64,000 nt of DNA from CAIRDP01 sp037138335 (GCA_037138335.1 JBAXIO010000003.1:1-64000); one strand, 5' to 3'; counted from the stretch's first letter, positions 8,228 to 18,602 are shown. Made by a program: numbers and translations. Notes: generated by a model from the letters alone, not told the origin.

Positions 8228-9439
8228 ATGACCAGAACAATATGCATAGCTTTTTTACTGTTCCACGTTTTTGCAGGCATCTCTGGCAACAATACCGACG
8301 GGAAACTGCTCAAAAAAGCAGCTGAGATCCACCGTTCGGTGTTCACCGTGGATTCCCATTGCGATACCCCGATGCGGCTGATGGCTGGTGATTTCGACCC
8401 GGGCAGCAGACACGACTCAGGTGGTTCCAAAGTGGACTTTCCCCGTATGAAGGAAGGGGGCCTTAACAGCATCTTCTTCGCGGTATTCACCTCCCAGGGG
8501 AAACGTGACCAGGCTTCTTTTTTTAAAATTAAAAATGAAGCTTTCGAGATCATCGACACAATTTATTCAGTATTAAAAAGGAACCAGGCGTTGGCTGCCC
8601 TGGCGCTGAAACCGCAGGATGCTTACCGTCTGAAAAAAGAAGGAAAGATCGCAGTGTTTATAGGCATGGAGAATGGCTACCCCATAGGGCTGGATCTTTC
8701 GCTGGTTGAAACATTTTTCAACAGGGGGGTGCGCTATATTACCCTCTGCCATACCAAAAACAATGACCTCTGCGATTCATCCACCGATACCCTTGCATTC
8801 GGGGGCCTCAGCCCATTAGGGAAAGAGGTTGTGGGCAAGATGAACAAGCTGGGAATGATGGTCGATGTTTCGCATATTTCCGACAAATCGTTTTATGATG
8901 TTCTTCACCTGTCGAAGTCCCCGGTAATCGCTTCACATTCCTGTTCCCGGGCATTATGCGACAACCCCAGGAACCTCAGTGATCCGATGCTCAGGGCCCT
9001 TGCAGCTAACGGAGGAGTGGTGCAGATGTGCATACTCAGCGCCTACGTCAAAGCCGATCCTAACCCTGCCAGGGATTCGGCCCATGCCGCCCTGAGAAAG
9101 AAATACCATGGTTTTGACGGGTTATCAAAGGATGAGCAGAAAAGTGCGAACAAGGACTGGAATGCTGTTGACGATCTTTTCCCCCCTCATCTTGCAACAG
9201 TCAGCGATGTTGTTGACCATATTGATCATATGGTAAAGGTTGCAGGGATTGATCATGTTGGGATAGGGACCGATTTTGACGGGGGAGGAGGGGTTAAGGG
9301 GTGCAATGATGTGAGCGAAATGGGCAATATCACCCTTGAACTGGTAAAAAGAGGGTATTTAAAATCCCAGATTAAAAAGATTTGGGGAGGGAACCTTATG
9401 AGAGTAATGAAACAAAACCTTGACAATGCAGGCAGATAA
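8228..9439 (+). CDS. membrane dipeptidase, peptidase family M19
   Basis: The 403-residue protein begins with a signal peptide (about 1-20), so it is exported. The M19 zinc dipeptidase fold is shown by the metal-binding start VDSHCDT (the HxD motif), then IGMENGYP (bridging Glu), VDVSHISDKSF, VIASHSCSRAL and the C-terminal GIGTDFDGG. The family hydrolyses dipeptides, some with a D-residue, which fits periplasmic peptide scavenging. It overlaps the next gene slightly. Homologues of this type occur widely in Bacteroidota. Confidence 0.9.
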   Translation: MTRTICIAFLLFHVFAGISGNNTDGKLLKKAAEIHRSVFTVDSHCDTPMRLMAGDFDPGSRHDSGGSKVDFPRMKEGGLNSIFFAVFTSQGKRDQASFFKIKNEAFEIIDTIYSVLKRNQALAALALKPQDAYRLKKEGKIAVFIGMENGYPIGLDLSLVETFFNRGVRYITLCHTKNNDLCDSSTDTLAFGGLSPLGKEVVGKMNKLGMMVDVSHISDKSFYDVLHLSKSPVIASHSCSRALCDNPRNLSDPMLRALAANGGVVQMCILSAYVKADPNPARDSAHAALRKKYHGFDGLSKDEQKSANKDWNAVDDLFPPHLATVSDVVDHIDHMVKVAGIDHVGIGTDFDGGGGVKGCNDVSEMGNITLELVKRGYLKSQIKKIWGGNLMRVMKQNLDNAGR

Positions 9440-10370
9440 AGTTTCATTCAGAACGGCATTGGAAGGAGGAAACCTCAATGCCATCCGCAGTATATCAAAA
9501 TCAGACCTTCACAACCATTGCATGCTTGGAGGCAAGGCTTCGGTGATCAGCAGGTTTTATGGTGAGAAGTTGAAGCCTTTCCGTGCCGATAAGATGGGGA
9601 TTGAGCCCCTGAACAGGTGGATTGGCGAGGTTTATGCCCCTTTTCTGAAACGGCCGGGCGCATTTGAGAAGGCCGTTGAAGCAGCCTTTATGCAGGCTAA
9701 ACAGGATGGAGTAAAGGTCCTTGAAATGAGCCTCGATGGTTTCTTCGGCAGCATGTTTAATATATCGCCTGAAAGGGCTGTGGGTTCATTAAAACATTAT
9801 CATTCGCTGGTTGCCCCGGAAATTGATTTCAGGCCCGAACTTGGTTTCCCGAAGACCTTGCCCCTTAGGACCATGTTAAGGCATCTTGAACCTTTTCTTG
9901 CCTTTGGTTACTTTCGCAGTCTTGACCTGTATGATGATGAGAAAGCACAGCCGCTTGAGAATTTTCGCGAACTTTACCGGTTTGCGCGTGCGGCCGGGCT
10001 GAAGCTCAAGGCCCATGCTGGTGAGTTCGGTGATGCTGCATCGGTGCAAAAAGCCGTTGAACTGCTTGGGCTGGATGAAGTACAGCATGGCATAGGGGCA
10101 GCTGATTCACCCGAAGTGATGCGATGGCTTGCCGCCAATTCCATACGCCTTAATGTATGCCCCGAAAGCAATATCAAACTGAAGAGGGTGAAATCATACA
10201 AAACACATCCTATCAGGATACTCTTCGACCATGGCGTGAAAGTCACCGTGAATTCAGATGATGTGATGCTATTCAGGGCCGGGGTTTCGGAACAGTTTCT
10301 AAGATTGTACCGCAGCGGCCTTTTCAGCAGCGATGAGCTCGAAACGATCAGGCTTAACGGCTTGTCGTGA
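9426..10370 (+). CDS. adenosine deaminase family protein
   Basis: About 314 residues from the ATG at 9426 (a TTG at 9420 adds only two codons). Zinc deaminase motifs of the ADA family are all present: DLHNHCMLGG, KAHAGEFGD (catalytic Glu), VQHG, CPESN and TVNSDD. The usual chemistry is deamination of adenosine or a related purine. The protein ends at IRLNGLS, shorter at the C-terminus than typical ADA, where another helix usually follows. I found no obvious frame in which it continues, so this is probably a natural short form. It overlaps the dipeptidase gene and converges with the exporter gene 17 bp away. Confidence 0.85.
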   Translation: MQADKVSFRTALEGGNLNAIRSISKSDLHNHCMLGGKASVISRFYGEKLKPFRADKMGIEPLNRWIGEVYAPFLKRPGAFEKAVEAAFMQAKQDGVKVLEMSLDGFFGSMFNISPERAVGSLKHYHSLVAPEIDFRPELGFPKTLPLRTMLRHLEPFLAFGYFRSLDLYDDEKAQPLENFRELYRFARAAGLKLKAHAGEFGDAASVQKAVELLGLDEVQHGIGAADSPEVMRWLAANSIRLNVCPESNIKLKRVKSYKTHPIRILFDHGVKVTVNSDDVMLFRAGVSEQFLRLYRSGLFSSDELETIRLNGLS

Positions 10371-10387
10371 AAACCGAAGTTCCTTCA

Positions 10388-13300
10388 TCAGGTTTTTCGT
10401 AATTTCTTCATCTGCCCGAAATATTCAATGATCTTTCTGAGGGTATTATGCTGAAGCGACAGGTAAAGCAGCAGCGACATAAACCATAAGGCAGCTATAT
10501 TGAACCAGAAAGTATCTATTTCGAGCGTGCCAAGGTATTTTACGGGTGCATAAAAATGAGACCTGCCGGCCCTGGATTCGGGTTCCATGAAAACCGGGTC
10601 TTTTTTCCTGATCAGCCTGTCTTTGCCCTGGATGATCTTATCGGTTGATGCGGAGTTCAGGACAAGGTCGGCAAGATTTTCATTATAATATTCCCGTTTA
10701 AGTTCGTATACAGCTTCCTGCCCTTTTTCATTAACGAGTTTTTGATAAATGGCATCATGAATGTTGTTGGCTTTGCTCAGCCGTGCCGAGAATATTATGC
10801 TCATCGAGTCAAGGTATGACCTGAGCTTTGTGCTCAGCTCGCTGGTGAGGCCCGAAGGCGTGATATTCTGAACCGGTGAACCACGGCTGAAACCTGCCTC
10901 TTTTTCAAGTCCTGTAATTTCGTTACGAAGGATCAGCAGGTTCTGCTGGGTCTTTTTATTGTCTTTCTGCCTTACTATGTTCATCCTGGATTCGTCAAGC
11001 AGTTCCTGGAGTGCCGGTATGCGCAGGGCAGTGATATAGGCATACTTTGAAATTTCCTTGTCGGCCTGGTAGAACTGCTTTTCGTATTTATTGTCCCTGA
11101 ACTGGGCAACAGCCATAGCTTCAAAACTCCATCGGGAGGCCATCATATCCCCTACAAACGGAACATTGACCCTTGAACTTATTGCAGGATTCAGGTAGTC
11201 AAATGAGACTATGGTCCCGCTCAGGAGGAGCTGGGGGACCAGTATGAACGGGATAATGATGTAAATGGCAACAATGGAATCGAGGCCTGATGAAATATTC
11301 AGACCTGCCATATTTGCAAAGCAGGAAGTACTGAACAGTATCAGCCAGTAGGCCATGGTCATACCTTTAATGCCGAGAATCCAGTCTCCTATCAAAACAT
11401 ATAACAGTGTTTGAATGGCCGACAGTACGAACAGGAGTATGATCTTTGAGTTCAGGTAACTGCTGCGGCTGAGGTGAAGGAAGGCTTCGCGTTTAAGGAT
11501 CCTCCGGTCCCTGAAGATCTCTTCGGCACTTACCATCATCCCGAGAAAAAGAGCCACCACAACGCTCATGAACATATAGGCCACCAGGTTCTTGTTTTCC
11601 CCGAAGAAATATGAATCCCCGCTGAAATACCTGGTCAGGAAGGCCAGCAGGGCAGCCAGTACCGGAGCTTCAAACAGGTTGATAACAAGGTATTGACGGT
11701 TGGTTATTTTAGTCAGAAGGTTTCGAATACCAAAGATGCTGAACTGTTTCCATCGTCCCGGAACTTTGAAGAAGTTCAGGGGGAGCTGTTGTTTAATGGT
11801 TGAGAGCTTAAGCTTTGGCTGGATGTTTTTCCTGAAATGGGCATACCATTCACCGGGGCTCACTTTGCGGTTCACTGTGAGTTTCCCGTATTCGTTCACA
11901 GTCCTGGCCTCTGTAATCTGAAGGATCAGTTCGGGGTTGACGTACCCGCAGTTCTGACATTCGCTTTCGTCGGGATTGGCGTGGTTGCTCAGTGTTTTGA
12001 AGTAAGTGAGTGCATCTATGGGGTTGCCGTAATAAATAGGATACCCCCCTTTATCCATGACCAGCAGTATGTCGAACAGCTTATAGATATCCGATGAAGG
12101 CTGATGGATGTTTACCACCACAAGCCGGCCTTTGAGCGTTTGTTCCTTCAGAAGCAGCATCACAAGTTCCGAATCCATAGACGAGAGCCCGGAAGTTGGC
12201 TCATCCACGAATAATACGGAGGGTTCACGTATCAGTTCCAGCGCGATGTTCAGCCTCTTACGCTGCCCCCCGCTGATGAACTTGTTCAGGGGATCGCCAA
12301 CACGGAGGTCCTTAATACCAATAAGCCCAATATCTTTCAGCACTTTCAAAACAGCTTTCATAAGCTGGTTCTTGCTGAAATCCCTGAAGCAGAGTTTTGC
12401 GTTGAAATACAGGTTCTCAAAAACAGTGAGTTCCTCAACCAGCAGGTCGTCCTGGGGAACAAATCCTATTACTCCTTCGAGCTCGGTATTGTCGGTTCCC
12501 AGTTTAAATCCGTTGATAAGGATATTCCCGTTGTTAAGGCAGAGGCTCCCGTTAAAAACGTTTAGAAGAGTCGATTTGCCGACACCGCTCCCGCCCATGA
12601 TCCCGATAAGTTCACCCGAACGTGCTGTAAAACTGAATGGATGGATACCATTGGTGCTGTTTTTAAAACGGTATTCGATTTCATTTGCTGTAAATTCTAT
12701 CTGAATGGTTTTGTCGCCATGCAGGAATTTTGAAGCAATGTCGGAATAGTAAACCGGCGTGATTTTAAGGTTGTTGATTATGGCCCCGTTGGCCAGGAAA
12801 AACGACCGGTAAGGCTGGATGGTATGTCCATTAAGGTAGAGCTGGTCCTTCCCGAGGTAGCGGGCAAAGAAGCGGCGTATGCTTGGGAAGAACAACACCA
12901 TGATACAGCCGTCGAGAAGTTCCCTGGAGATATGTTTCAGGTTTGTATTTTCGGTCCGGGCATCGATAAGGAGAAGGTCCTGCGGCAGAATGTTCCCCCC
13001 GAAAGGGTCCAGGATAAAGTTCAGGGCATTATCGTATTCGTTATCGGGGATGTTGAATGCCGATTTCAGAAGGGCGGCATAGGAAGTCATCTGTTTGCTT
13101 TCCTGCAGCCCCTGGCCTGTTTCGTTCCTCGATATCTCTTCAATGAATTCAATGAACTTGATAAAGACTATAAGCCTGTCAAGATAAGCCAGGTCCCTTG
13201 CGATCTTCTGGCAGATCGTCGATATTTTAGGAGATATGTCGGGGGGCTGGGCCCCGGGCGACTCCCCGAACGGCTGATGAAAGGAAAGTAATTCGTCGAA

Positions 13301-13453
13301 AAGCTTTAAATATTCTTCAAGTTCCCCGCTGTTAAGCTGGTCACGCAGGTAGGATTCCAGGATGAGCCTGGAGTTTTCAGAAGCCTGCTTCCTGGCTGTT
13401 GCCGCAACAGTGGCAAACAGCTGGACCAGGGCCATCAGAATAGGTTCGGTCAT
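10388..13453 (-). CDS. ABCG-like ABC transporter, fused ATPase and permease
   Basis: A 1021-residue fusion. Residues 1-180 form a helical, soluble N-terminal domain with TerB-like character (weak resemblance). The ABC ATPase spans about 250-480, with Walker A GGSGVGKST (287-295), signature ISGGQRKR (393-400), Walker B VLFVDEP and the H-loop IHQPSSD. An ABC-2 type permease follows, with about five hydrophobic segments between residues 590 and 770, then a long predominantly helical region and a last membrane segment near the C-terminus (FWFNIAALWFMSLLLYL). The order ATPase then permease is that of the ABCG family. The substrate is unknown. It overlaps the upstream lipoprotein gene by ATGA, indicating that the two work together. 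Confidence 0.88.
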   Translation of the reverse strand: MTEPILMALVQLFATVAATARKQASENSRLILESYLRDQLNSGELEEYLKLFDELLSFHQPFGESPGAQPPDISPKISTICQKIARDLAYLDRLIVFIKFIEFIEEISRNETGQGLQESKQMTSYAALLKSAFNIPDNEYDNALNFILDPFGGNILPQDLLLIDARTENTNLKHISRELLDGCIMVLFFPSIRRFFARYLGKDQLYLNGHTIQPYRSFFLANGAIINNLKITPVYYSDIASKFLHGDKTIQIEFTANEIEYRFKNSTNGIHPFSFTARSGELIGIMGGSGVGKSTLLNVFNGSLCLNNGNILINGFKLGTDNTELEGVIGFVPQDDLLVEELTVFENLYFNAKLCFRDFSKNQLMKAVLKVLKDIGLIGIKDLRVGDPLNKFISGGQRKRLNIALELIREPSVLFVDEPTSGLSSMDSELVMLLLKEQTLKGRLVVVNIHQPSSDIYKLFDILLVMDKGGYPIYYGNPIDALTYFKTLSNHANPDESECQNCGYVNPELILQITEARTVNEYGKLTVNRKVSPGEWYAHFRKNIQPKLKLSTIKQQLPLNFFKVPGRWKQFSIFGIRNLLTKITNRQYLVINLFEAPVLAALLAFLTRYFSGDSYFFGENKNLVAYMFMSVVVALFLGMMVSAEEIFRDRRILKREAFLHLSRSSYLNSKIILLFVLSAIQTLLYVLIGDWILGIKGMTMAYWLILFSTSCFANMAGLNISSGLDSIVAIYIIIPFILVPQLLLSGTIVSFDYLNPAISSRVNVPFVGDMMASRWSFEAMAVAQFRDNKYEKQFYQADKEISKYAYITALRIPALQELLDESRMNIVRQKDNKKTQQNLLILRNEITGLEKEAGFSRGSPVQNITPSGLTSELSTKLRSYLDSMSIIFSARLSKANNIHDAIYQKLVNEKGQEAVYELKREYYNENLADLVLNSASTDKIIQGKDRLIRKKDPVFMEPESRAGRSHFYAPVKYLGTLEIDTFWFNIAALWFMSLLLYLSLQHNTLRKIIEYFGQMKKLRKT

Positions 13454-14298
13454 TTGATAAAGGAGTCTCTGACACTTTGGGTCAGATCACCGATCTCAGC
13501 TGCTTTTTGCTGGGGCAGTTTCTTGTCTGCTTCCAGTCCGTAATTGGTGTATATTGCTTTTAGTTTGCTAACCTCATCACCAATCGGTTTCAGATCGGAG
13601 TCCATATTATAGGCTGTGAGGAGGGTGATCAGCTTGTCAAGATTATCTTTCTGCCTGAAAATAACAGTGGATATAGGTTTATTGTCGGAAGCAACCTGGT
13701 TCAGCGATGCGGCGAGATAGAGGGCTTCAACAAAAGTGCCGGTGGCAACAAGTACGGCGATCTCGTTACGGTTGTTCCTGCTCAGGAAGTCATTGGTTTT
13801 ATTAAAGATCTTAGTGACCATATTCACCAGGGAGTCTTTGTTGTTATTGAACTTTTTAACCTTGTCGACAAGGCCCGGATCGTAAACGCCTGCAATACCA
13901 AGGTCGTTTGCAAGTTTGCCAGTACATGCAATGAATTTGTTTGTTTCGTCGACAAAATTGTAGGTTGCCGAATAAGCCAGGTCGGCACTGTAAATGCCAA
14001 GGTTCAGCGCTTTTGCCTTCTCGGTGGAATATTTGGTTAAATTGGCAGGAGGGTTGGTGATTTTGAAAATATAGCCTGCCTTAGCCCTCTGAAGCATCAT
14101 GGTGACTTCAAAAGGAGTAGGGAACTGGTAAAGCAGGTTCTTGTTTTCCGGAGAGAGGTTGACAACTTTTTTAATTGTATCGGCAGCTGTTTGATTGGCC
14201 TGTGCATCCTTATTGGCTCCGTTGTTACAGGAAGTCATTGATGAAATTACAGTGAGCGCCACGAAGAGGCTTGCTAAAATTTTTCTGAATGCTTTCAT
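13450..14298 (-). CDS. lipoprotein of unknown function, partner of the ABC exporter
   Basis: The 282-residue product has a lipoprotein signal (lipobox around SSMTSC, residues 18-24), followed by a low-complexity linker and a helical domain with no motif that I recognise. Overlap with the exporter gene (ATGA at 13450) is strong evidence for a shared operon and probably a shared role in the envelope. A possible promoter TTG-N18-TAAATTCG lies upstream, with one mismatch in the -7 box. Confidence 0.75.
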   Translation of the reverse strand: MKAFRKILASLFVALTVISSMTSCNNGANKDAQANQTAADTIKKVVNLSPENKNLLYQFPTPFEVTMMLQRAKAGYIFKITNPPANLTKYSTEKAKALNLGIYSADLAYSATYNFVDETNKFIACTGKLANDLGIAGVYDPGLVDKVKKFNNNKDSLVNMVTKIFNKTNDFLSRNNRNEIAVLVATGTFVEALYLAASLNQVASDNKPISTVIFRQKDNLDKLITLLTAYNMDSDLKPIGDEVSKLKAIYTNYGLEADKKLPQQKAAEIGDLTQSVRDSFIK

Positions 14299-14373
14299 GT
14301 CTTTCTTTTTTCTGAATGGAATAGCGAATTTACAGGATTTTTTTTAATGTCAAAGTCTTGTTAAAAAAAACAT

Positions 14374-15327
14374 TCACAAGCGGTGATCTATGATGATTTT
14401 ATGATTTGATGGATTTTTTGCTGATTCAAACGCATTTAATATATCACTGAAAGCAAATTCCCCCGAGATCAGGGGGGAAGGATCCACAAGTTTCCTCTCC
14501 AGCAGGTTAAGCGCAGGTTTAAACAAGCCGCATCTTGAACCAAGAACAGTGAACTCATTGATAACAATGCTGTTCAGGTCGGGTTTTGCAGTATCGGCAA
14601 CCGTTGTTTTAAGCACCAGTGTCCCCCGGGGCCAAAGGTGTTTGAGTGCAAGGTTGATGCCTTCGGCATTACCCGTACAGTCAATACATACTTCTGCTTT
14701 TTCTTCAGGAAGAAGATCCTGTAATAACCTTGCGTTAATTCCAAGGCTGAGTGCAAAACCGGTTTTGCCCTGCATGATATCAAAGGTGGTGTAATCGAAT
14801 CCCTGCAGCCTTGCAACCATGGAGACCAGCATCCCGAGTTTGCCTGCCCCAAAAATGAAAACAGGGTTCGAAGGTTTCATATGGAGCTGTTCGAAAATTT
14901 CCACCGCTGCGGCAAGGGGCTCAGTAAATACTGCAATACGGCCCGGGACGGAATCAGGTACAATATGAAGATTTTCGGCCGGAAGGGAAATAAAACCGGC
15001 AAAAACTCCCTGGTGGCCTGCAATGCCTGTCACGGTACGGTTGGTGCAATGCGTGCGCCTTGAGCTGAGGCATAGGTAACACTTCCCGCAGGAACAATTG
15101 ATCTCCCCAACCACGGTTTTGCCGCTAAGGGCATGGCCTTCGGTTACAACTTCACCAACGAATTCATGCCCGAGCACCCCCCTGAACCCCATATAACCCT
15201 TGATGATCTCGAGGTCGGTATTGCATACTGAGGAATACCTGACTTTCACAAGCAACTCGCTTGCCCCGGGTTCCGGAACAGGGATGTCCTTAAGAACCAG
15301 TTCATTCTCGAAAAATAATGCCTGCAT
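14374..15327 (-). CDS. zinc-type medium-chain alcohol dehydrogenase
   Basis: A 317-residue MDR-family NAD(P)-dependent dehydrogenase. Catalytic zinc ligands are visible as C in SSVCNTDLE and the GHEFVGEV motif. The structural zinc lobe is C-x2-C-x2-C...C (NCSCGKCYLCLSSRRTHC). The Rossmann motif is FGAGKLG. It is shorter than typical 340-350-residue members. The substrate (sugar alcohol or other alcohol) cannot be deduced. It is monocistronic and divergent from the transport-signalling operon; both start within a 71-bp spacer that has only imperfect -7 boxes. Confidence 0.87.
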   Translation of the reverse strand: MQALFFENELVLKDIPVPEPGASELLVKVRYSSVCNTDLEIIKGYMGFRGVLGHEFVGEVVTEGHALSGKTVVGEINCSCGKCYLCLSSRRTHCTNRTVTGIAGHQGVFAGFISLPAENLHIVPDSVPGRIAVFTEPLAAAVEIFEQLHMKPSNPVFIFGAGKLGMLVSMVARLQGFDYTTFDIMQGKTGFALSLGINARLLQDLLPEEKAEVCIDCTGNAEGINLALKHLWPRGTLVLKTTVADTAKPDLNSIVINEFTVLGSRCGLFKPALNLLERKLVDPSPLISGEFAFSDILNAFESAKNPSNHKIIIDHRL

Positions 15328-15398
15328 GATCTATAATTGATTTGGATAACGAAAATAACCTAATTTTACATTGAATTAAAGGAAATTTCCAAAGCCGT

Positions 15399-16463
15399 AT
15401 GCAACATTCACTTCCCTGGCCGGTTCCACGTACGTTATTCATGCTGATGCTTGTTGCTGTTCTGGCTGCATCCTGCAACCCGAAAAAGACTGACAAAAAG
15501 CCCGGTGCCGGGACCACCAGCGGGAGGCAGCCTGCAGGCGAACTCAAAAAAATCACGGTATATCCCTACTGGGTCACCACCTGCCAGTTTGCCGGGTATT
15601 ATGTTGGAAAGGAAAAGGGGATATTCAGAAAGCACGGGATAGACCTGAACATCCTCGAATACAAACCCTTCATCACAACCGACGATATCATCAAGCTGAA
15701 AGAGGCTGATTTCGCCATTTTGTGGCTTGTGAATGCGATCAAGATGAGGAGCAGCGGGATCAATATAGTCAACATAGCCCAGTTCTCGACCCGTTCATCA
15801 CTGATGCTGCTTGCGAAAAAGTCGAGCGGGATCAGAAAAATCGAGGACCTCAACGGGAAGCGCGCGGGTATCTGGGACGGTTATTACCTTCAGCCCAGGG
15901 CCCTGTTCTCAAAGTATCACCTCGATACAAAAATCGTTCCCATTGGCAGTACGAACAACCTCTTTCTCCAGGATGGCGTCGATGTCACAAACGCAAACTG
16001 GTTCGATGAGTACCACGCCATTATCAACAGCGGTTTCGATACCAATGAGCTGGTGCCATTCTTTTTTGAAAAATACGGGCTCAATTTTCTTGAAGACGGG
16101 ATCTATTGCCTAGAAGACAAACTCAAATCGGATCCTGCCATCTGCGTTGAATTCGTGAAAGCAAGCATTGAATCATGGATTTATTCACTGAATAACCCCG
16201 ATACCAGCGTGGCTGTGATCATGAGGGCCCAACGAAAACAGAAAATGCCCGCCAACCATTCCCATCAGCTGTGGATGATAGAAAGGTACAGGGACCTGTA
16301 TCTTCCTGCAGGGAAATCAACCATGAATATCATGCTGAATGAAAGTGATTATATGACCAATGCAAGGATACTTCTTGAGAGCAAAGAGATCGGCTCAATA
16401 CCCCCGTTCCGGCAGTTCTTCATACCCTATACTACATTGCTTCATACTTCATCAGAAAAGTAG
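15399..16463 (+). CDS. NMT1/THI5-like substrate-binding lipoprotein
   Basis: 354 residues with a lipoprotein signal (lipobox ending AASC at about residue 26) and an NMT1/THI5-like periplasmic binding fold: an early TVYPYWVTTCQFAGYYVGKEKG stretch followed by KHGIDL. This family delivers thiamine precursors, riboflavin, nitrate or sulfonates to ABC importers. Here no cognate NMT1-type permease follows. Instead the next gene, 9 bp away, is a Cache-type histidine kinase, so the protein may act as an extracytoplasmic sensor subunit as much as a transporter subunit. A weak promoter (TTG-N21-TAATTTTA) lies at 15337-15368. Confidence 0.85.
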   Translation: MQHSLPWPVPRTLFMLMLVAVLAASCNPKKTDKKPGAGTTSGRQPAGELKKITVYPYWVTTCQFAGYYVGKEKGIFRKHGIDLNILEYKPFITTDDIIKLKEADFAILWLVNAIKMRSSGINIVNIAQFSTRSSLMLLAKKSSGIRKIEDLNGKRAGIWDGYYLQPRALFSKYHLDTKIVPIGSTNNLFLQDGVDVTNANWFDEYHAIINSGFDTNELVPFFFEKYGLNFLEDGIYCLEDKLKSDPAICVEFVKASIESWIYSLNNPDTSVAVIMRAQRKQKMPANHSHQLWMIERYRDLYLPAGKSTMNIMLNESDYMTNARILLESKEIGSIPPFRQFFIPYTTLLHTSSEK

Positions 16464-16472
16464 CCGGAACCC

Positions 16473-18602
16473 ATGACCCAGAAAAAGTTCAAAAATCCTA
16501 TGCGGGGCATCGCCTTTAAAATGATCCTCTACATATTTCTGTCCTTAATGCTCATCCTCGCAATTATCTTTGGATATAATTATAATGTAACGAAATCCAT
16601 TGTTGTTAAAAACCTGAAGATAAATGCCACCGAACTTACCGGCATCACTATTTTAAAGATCGATAAGGTACTCGCAAATATTCAGTCGATACCCCGCAAT
16701 TATGCTCCCCTGATCCTCTCTGAACTCGGCAATGAGGATAAAATGAAATACCTTTTAAAGCAAATGGTTGAGTCAAACCCTGATATTTACGGTGCGGCGC
16801 TTGCATTCGAACCCGGGTATAAATCAGCAGAAAAAAAATACTATTCCTTTTATTTTTACCGAGACAAGCAAATGGTGAAGTTCATCACCCTGGGTAACGA
16901 AGCCTATGATTATTTTACCATGGACTGGTACCAGATCCCCAGGGAACTTGGGAAAGCCCAGTGGAGTGAACCTTATTTCGACCAGGGAGGGGGCAACATC
17001 ATCATGTCGACCTATTCTATCCCATTATATGTTGACCACGAAGGGAAAAAGAAATTCATAGGGGTCCTTACGGTGGATGTCTCACTTTACTATCTCCAGG
17101 AGATCGTAAGTGCGATCAAAGTGTATGAAACCGGCTACGGTTATATGATATCGCATATCGGCACTATTGTAACCCATAAGAGAACGCAGGAGATAATGAA
17201 TGAATCCATCTTTTCCATTGCCGATAATAAGCATCTCACCGATTTGCGTGAAATCGGCAAAAAGATGATAAGCGGCCAAAGCGGGTTTGCAGAGATCCCT
17301 TATAAAAACCTTGTAACCGGAAAAGAGAGCTGGATCTCATACGCACCTGTTCCATCCAACGGATGGTCGCTGGCCATCGTATTCCCGGTGGATGAGTTCA
17401 TGGCCGATGCAAACAAGCTTTACCGCACCCTGGTTGAGCTTGCCTTCGGAGGGCTCTTCGTGATTTTCCTGGTGATACTGTTCATTTCACGTTCCATTAC
17501 CGGTTCCCTCAGGAAGCTTACCCAGGCTGCAGAAAAATTTGCCACGGGCGACTTCAATGTCACCCTCCCCCCCAACCGCTCAAGGGATGAGATCGGCAGG
17601 CTGAACAATTCTTTCATCTACATGCAGGAAACCCTGGCCAAGACCATTCATGACCTTCAAAGCACTTCCGATGAGCTGAAGGTCTCGCATGAAAAACTTG
17701 AAGAATACAACAGGACCCTGGAACAGAAAGTGGATGAACGCACGGCCGAATTAAGGGCCAAGAACGATGAACTCGATGCAGCATTCAACCGTGTGAAGGC
17801 AGCCCAGGCACAATTGGTGCAATCTGAAAAGATGGCTTCACTCGGTGCTCTTACCGCCGGTATCGCCCATGAAATCAAGAATCCCCTGAACTTCATCAAT
17901 AATTTCTCGGAACTTTCGGTCGAACTGGTGCAGGAGATACTGGCCGAATCGGATAAGCTTACTTCCGCCCTTGGTGAAAAAGAAGCAGATTATATCAAAG
18001 GCATTTTACAGGATATCGAAGGCAATGTTCAGAAAATTCATGATCATGGCAAGAGGGCCGATAGCATTATCCGGGGCATGCTGCTCCATTCCCGCGGCAA
18101 GTCGGGTGAACGCATGCCTACCGACGTCAACGCCCTCCTTGCCGAGTATGTCAACCTGGGCTACCATGGCATGAGGGCCACCGACTCATCCTTCAACATT
18201 AAAATCGAAAGTGATTATGACCAGAACATGCCCCAGATGAACGTCATCCCCCAGGATCTCAGCAGGGTGTTCCTGAACATGATCAATAATGCCTGCTATT
18301 CGACCCACCAGAAAAAGCAGGAGTTCAAGGATGCATACTTTCCTGTTCTGAAAGTCTCTACAAAAGACCTTGGCGACAAGGCGGAGTTCAGGATATGGGA
18401 TAATGGCAAGGGAATGCCCAAAGCAGTCATCGAGAAGGTGTTCAATCCCTTCTATACCACAAAACCTGCCGGCAAGGGCACAGGCCTTGGCCTTTCAATA
18501 AGCTTCGACATAATTGTGCAGGAGCACCAGGGGAAAATTGAAGTTGATTCAGTAGAAGGGGAATATGCCGAATTCGTGATCACCATCCCGAAAACGGTTT
18601 AG
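16473..18602 (+). CDS. membrane histidine kinase, dCache-HAMP-HisKA-HATPase
   Basis: 709 residues: TM1 about 16-37, a large extracytoplasmic dCache-like domain (about 40-315, with WYQ.PRE and GYGYMISHIGTIVTHK motifs), TM2 about 320-340, HAMP (340-395), a long coiled coil (395-450), HisKA with H466 in GIAHEIKNPLNF, and a HATPase with DNGKGMP and GTGLGLSI motifs. There is no receiver domain; the next gene supplies one (D64) fused to a phosphatase. The extracytoplasmic sensor, next to a substrate-binding lipoprotein gene, points to ligand-controlled signalling. Confidence 0.92.
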   Translation: MTQKKFKNPMRGIAFKMILYIFLSLMLILAIIFGYNYNVTKSIVVKNLKINATELTGITILKIDKVLANIQSIPRNYAPLILSELGNEDKMKYLLKQMVESNPDIYGAALAFEPGYKSAEKKYYSFYFYRDKQMVKFITLGNEAYDYFTMDWYQIPRELGKAQWSEPYFDQGGGNIIMSTYSIPLYVDHEGKKKFIGVLTVDVSLYYLQEIVSAIKVYETGYGYMISHIGTIVTHKRTQEIMNESIFSIADNKHLTDLREIGKKMISGQSGFAEIPYKNLVTGKESWISYAPVPSNGWSLAIVFPVDEFMADANKLYRTLVELAFGGLFVIFLVILFISRSITGSLRKLTQAAEKFATGDFNVTLPPNRSRDEIGRLNNSFIYMQETLAKTIHDLQSTSDELKVSHEKLEEYNRTLEQKVDERTAELRAKNDELDAAFNRVKAAQAQLVQSEKMASLGALTAGIAHEIKNPLNFINNFSELSVELVQEILAESDKLTSALGEKEADYIKGILQDIEGNVQKIHDHGKRADSIIRGMLLHSRGKSGERMPTDVNALLAEYVNLGYHGMRATDSSFNIKIESDYDQNMPQMNVIPQDLSRVFLNMINNACYSTHQKKQEFKDAYFPVLKVSTKDLGDKAEFRIWDNGKGMPKAVIEKVFNPFYTTKPAGKGTGLGLSISFDIIVQEHQGKIEVDSVEGEYAEFVITIPKTV

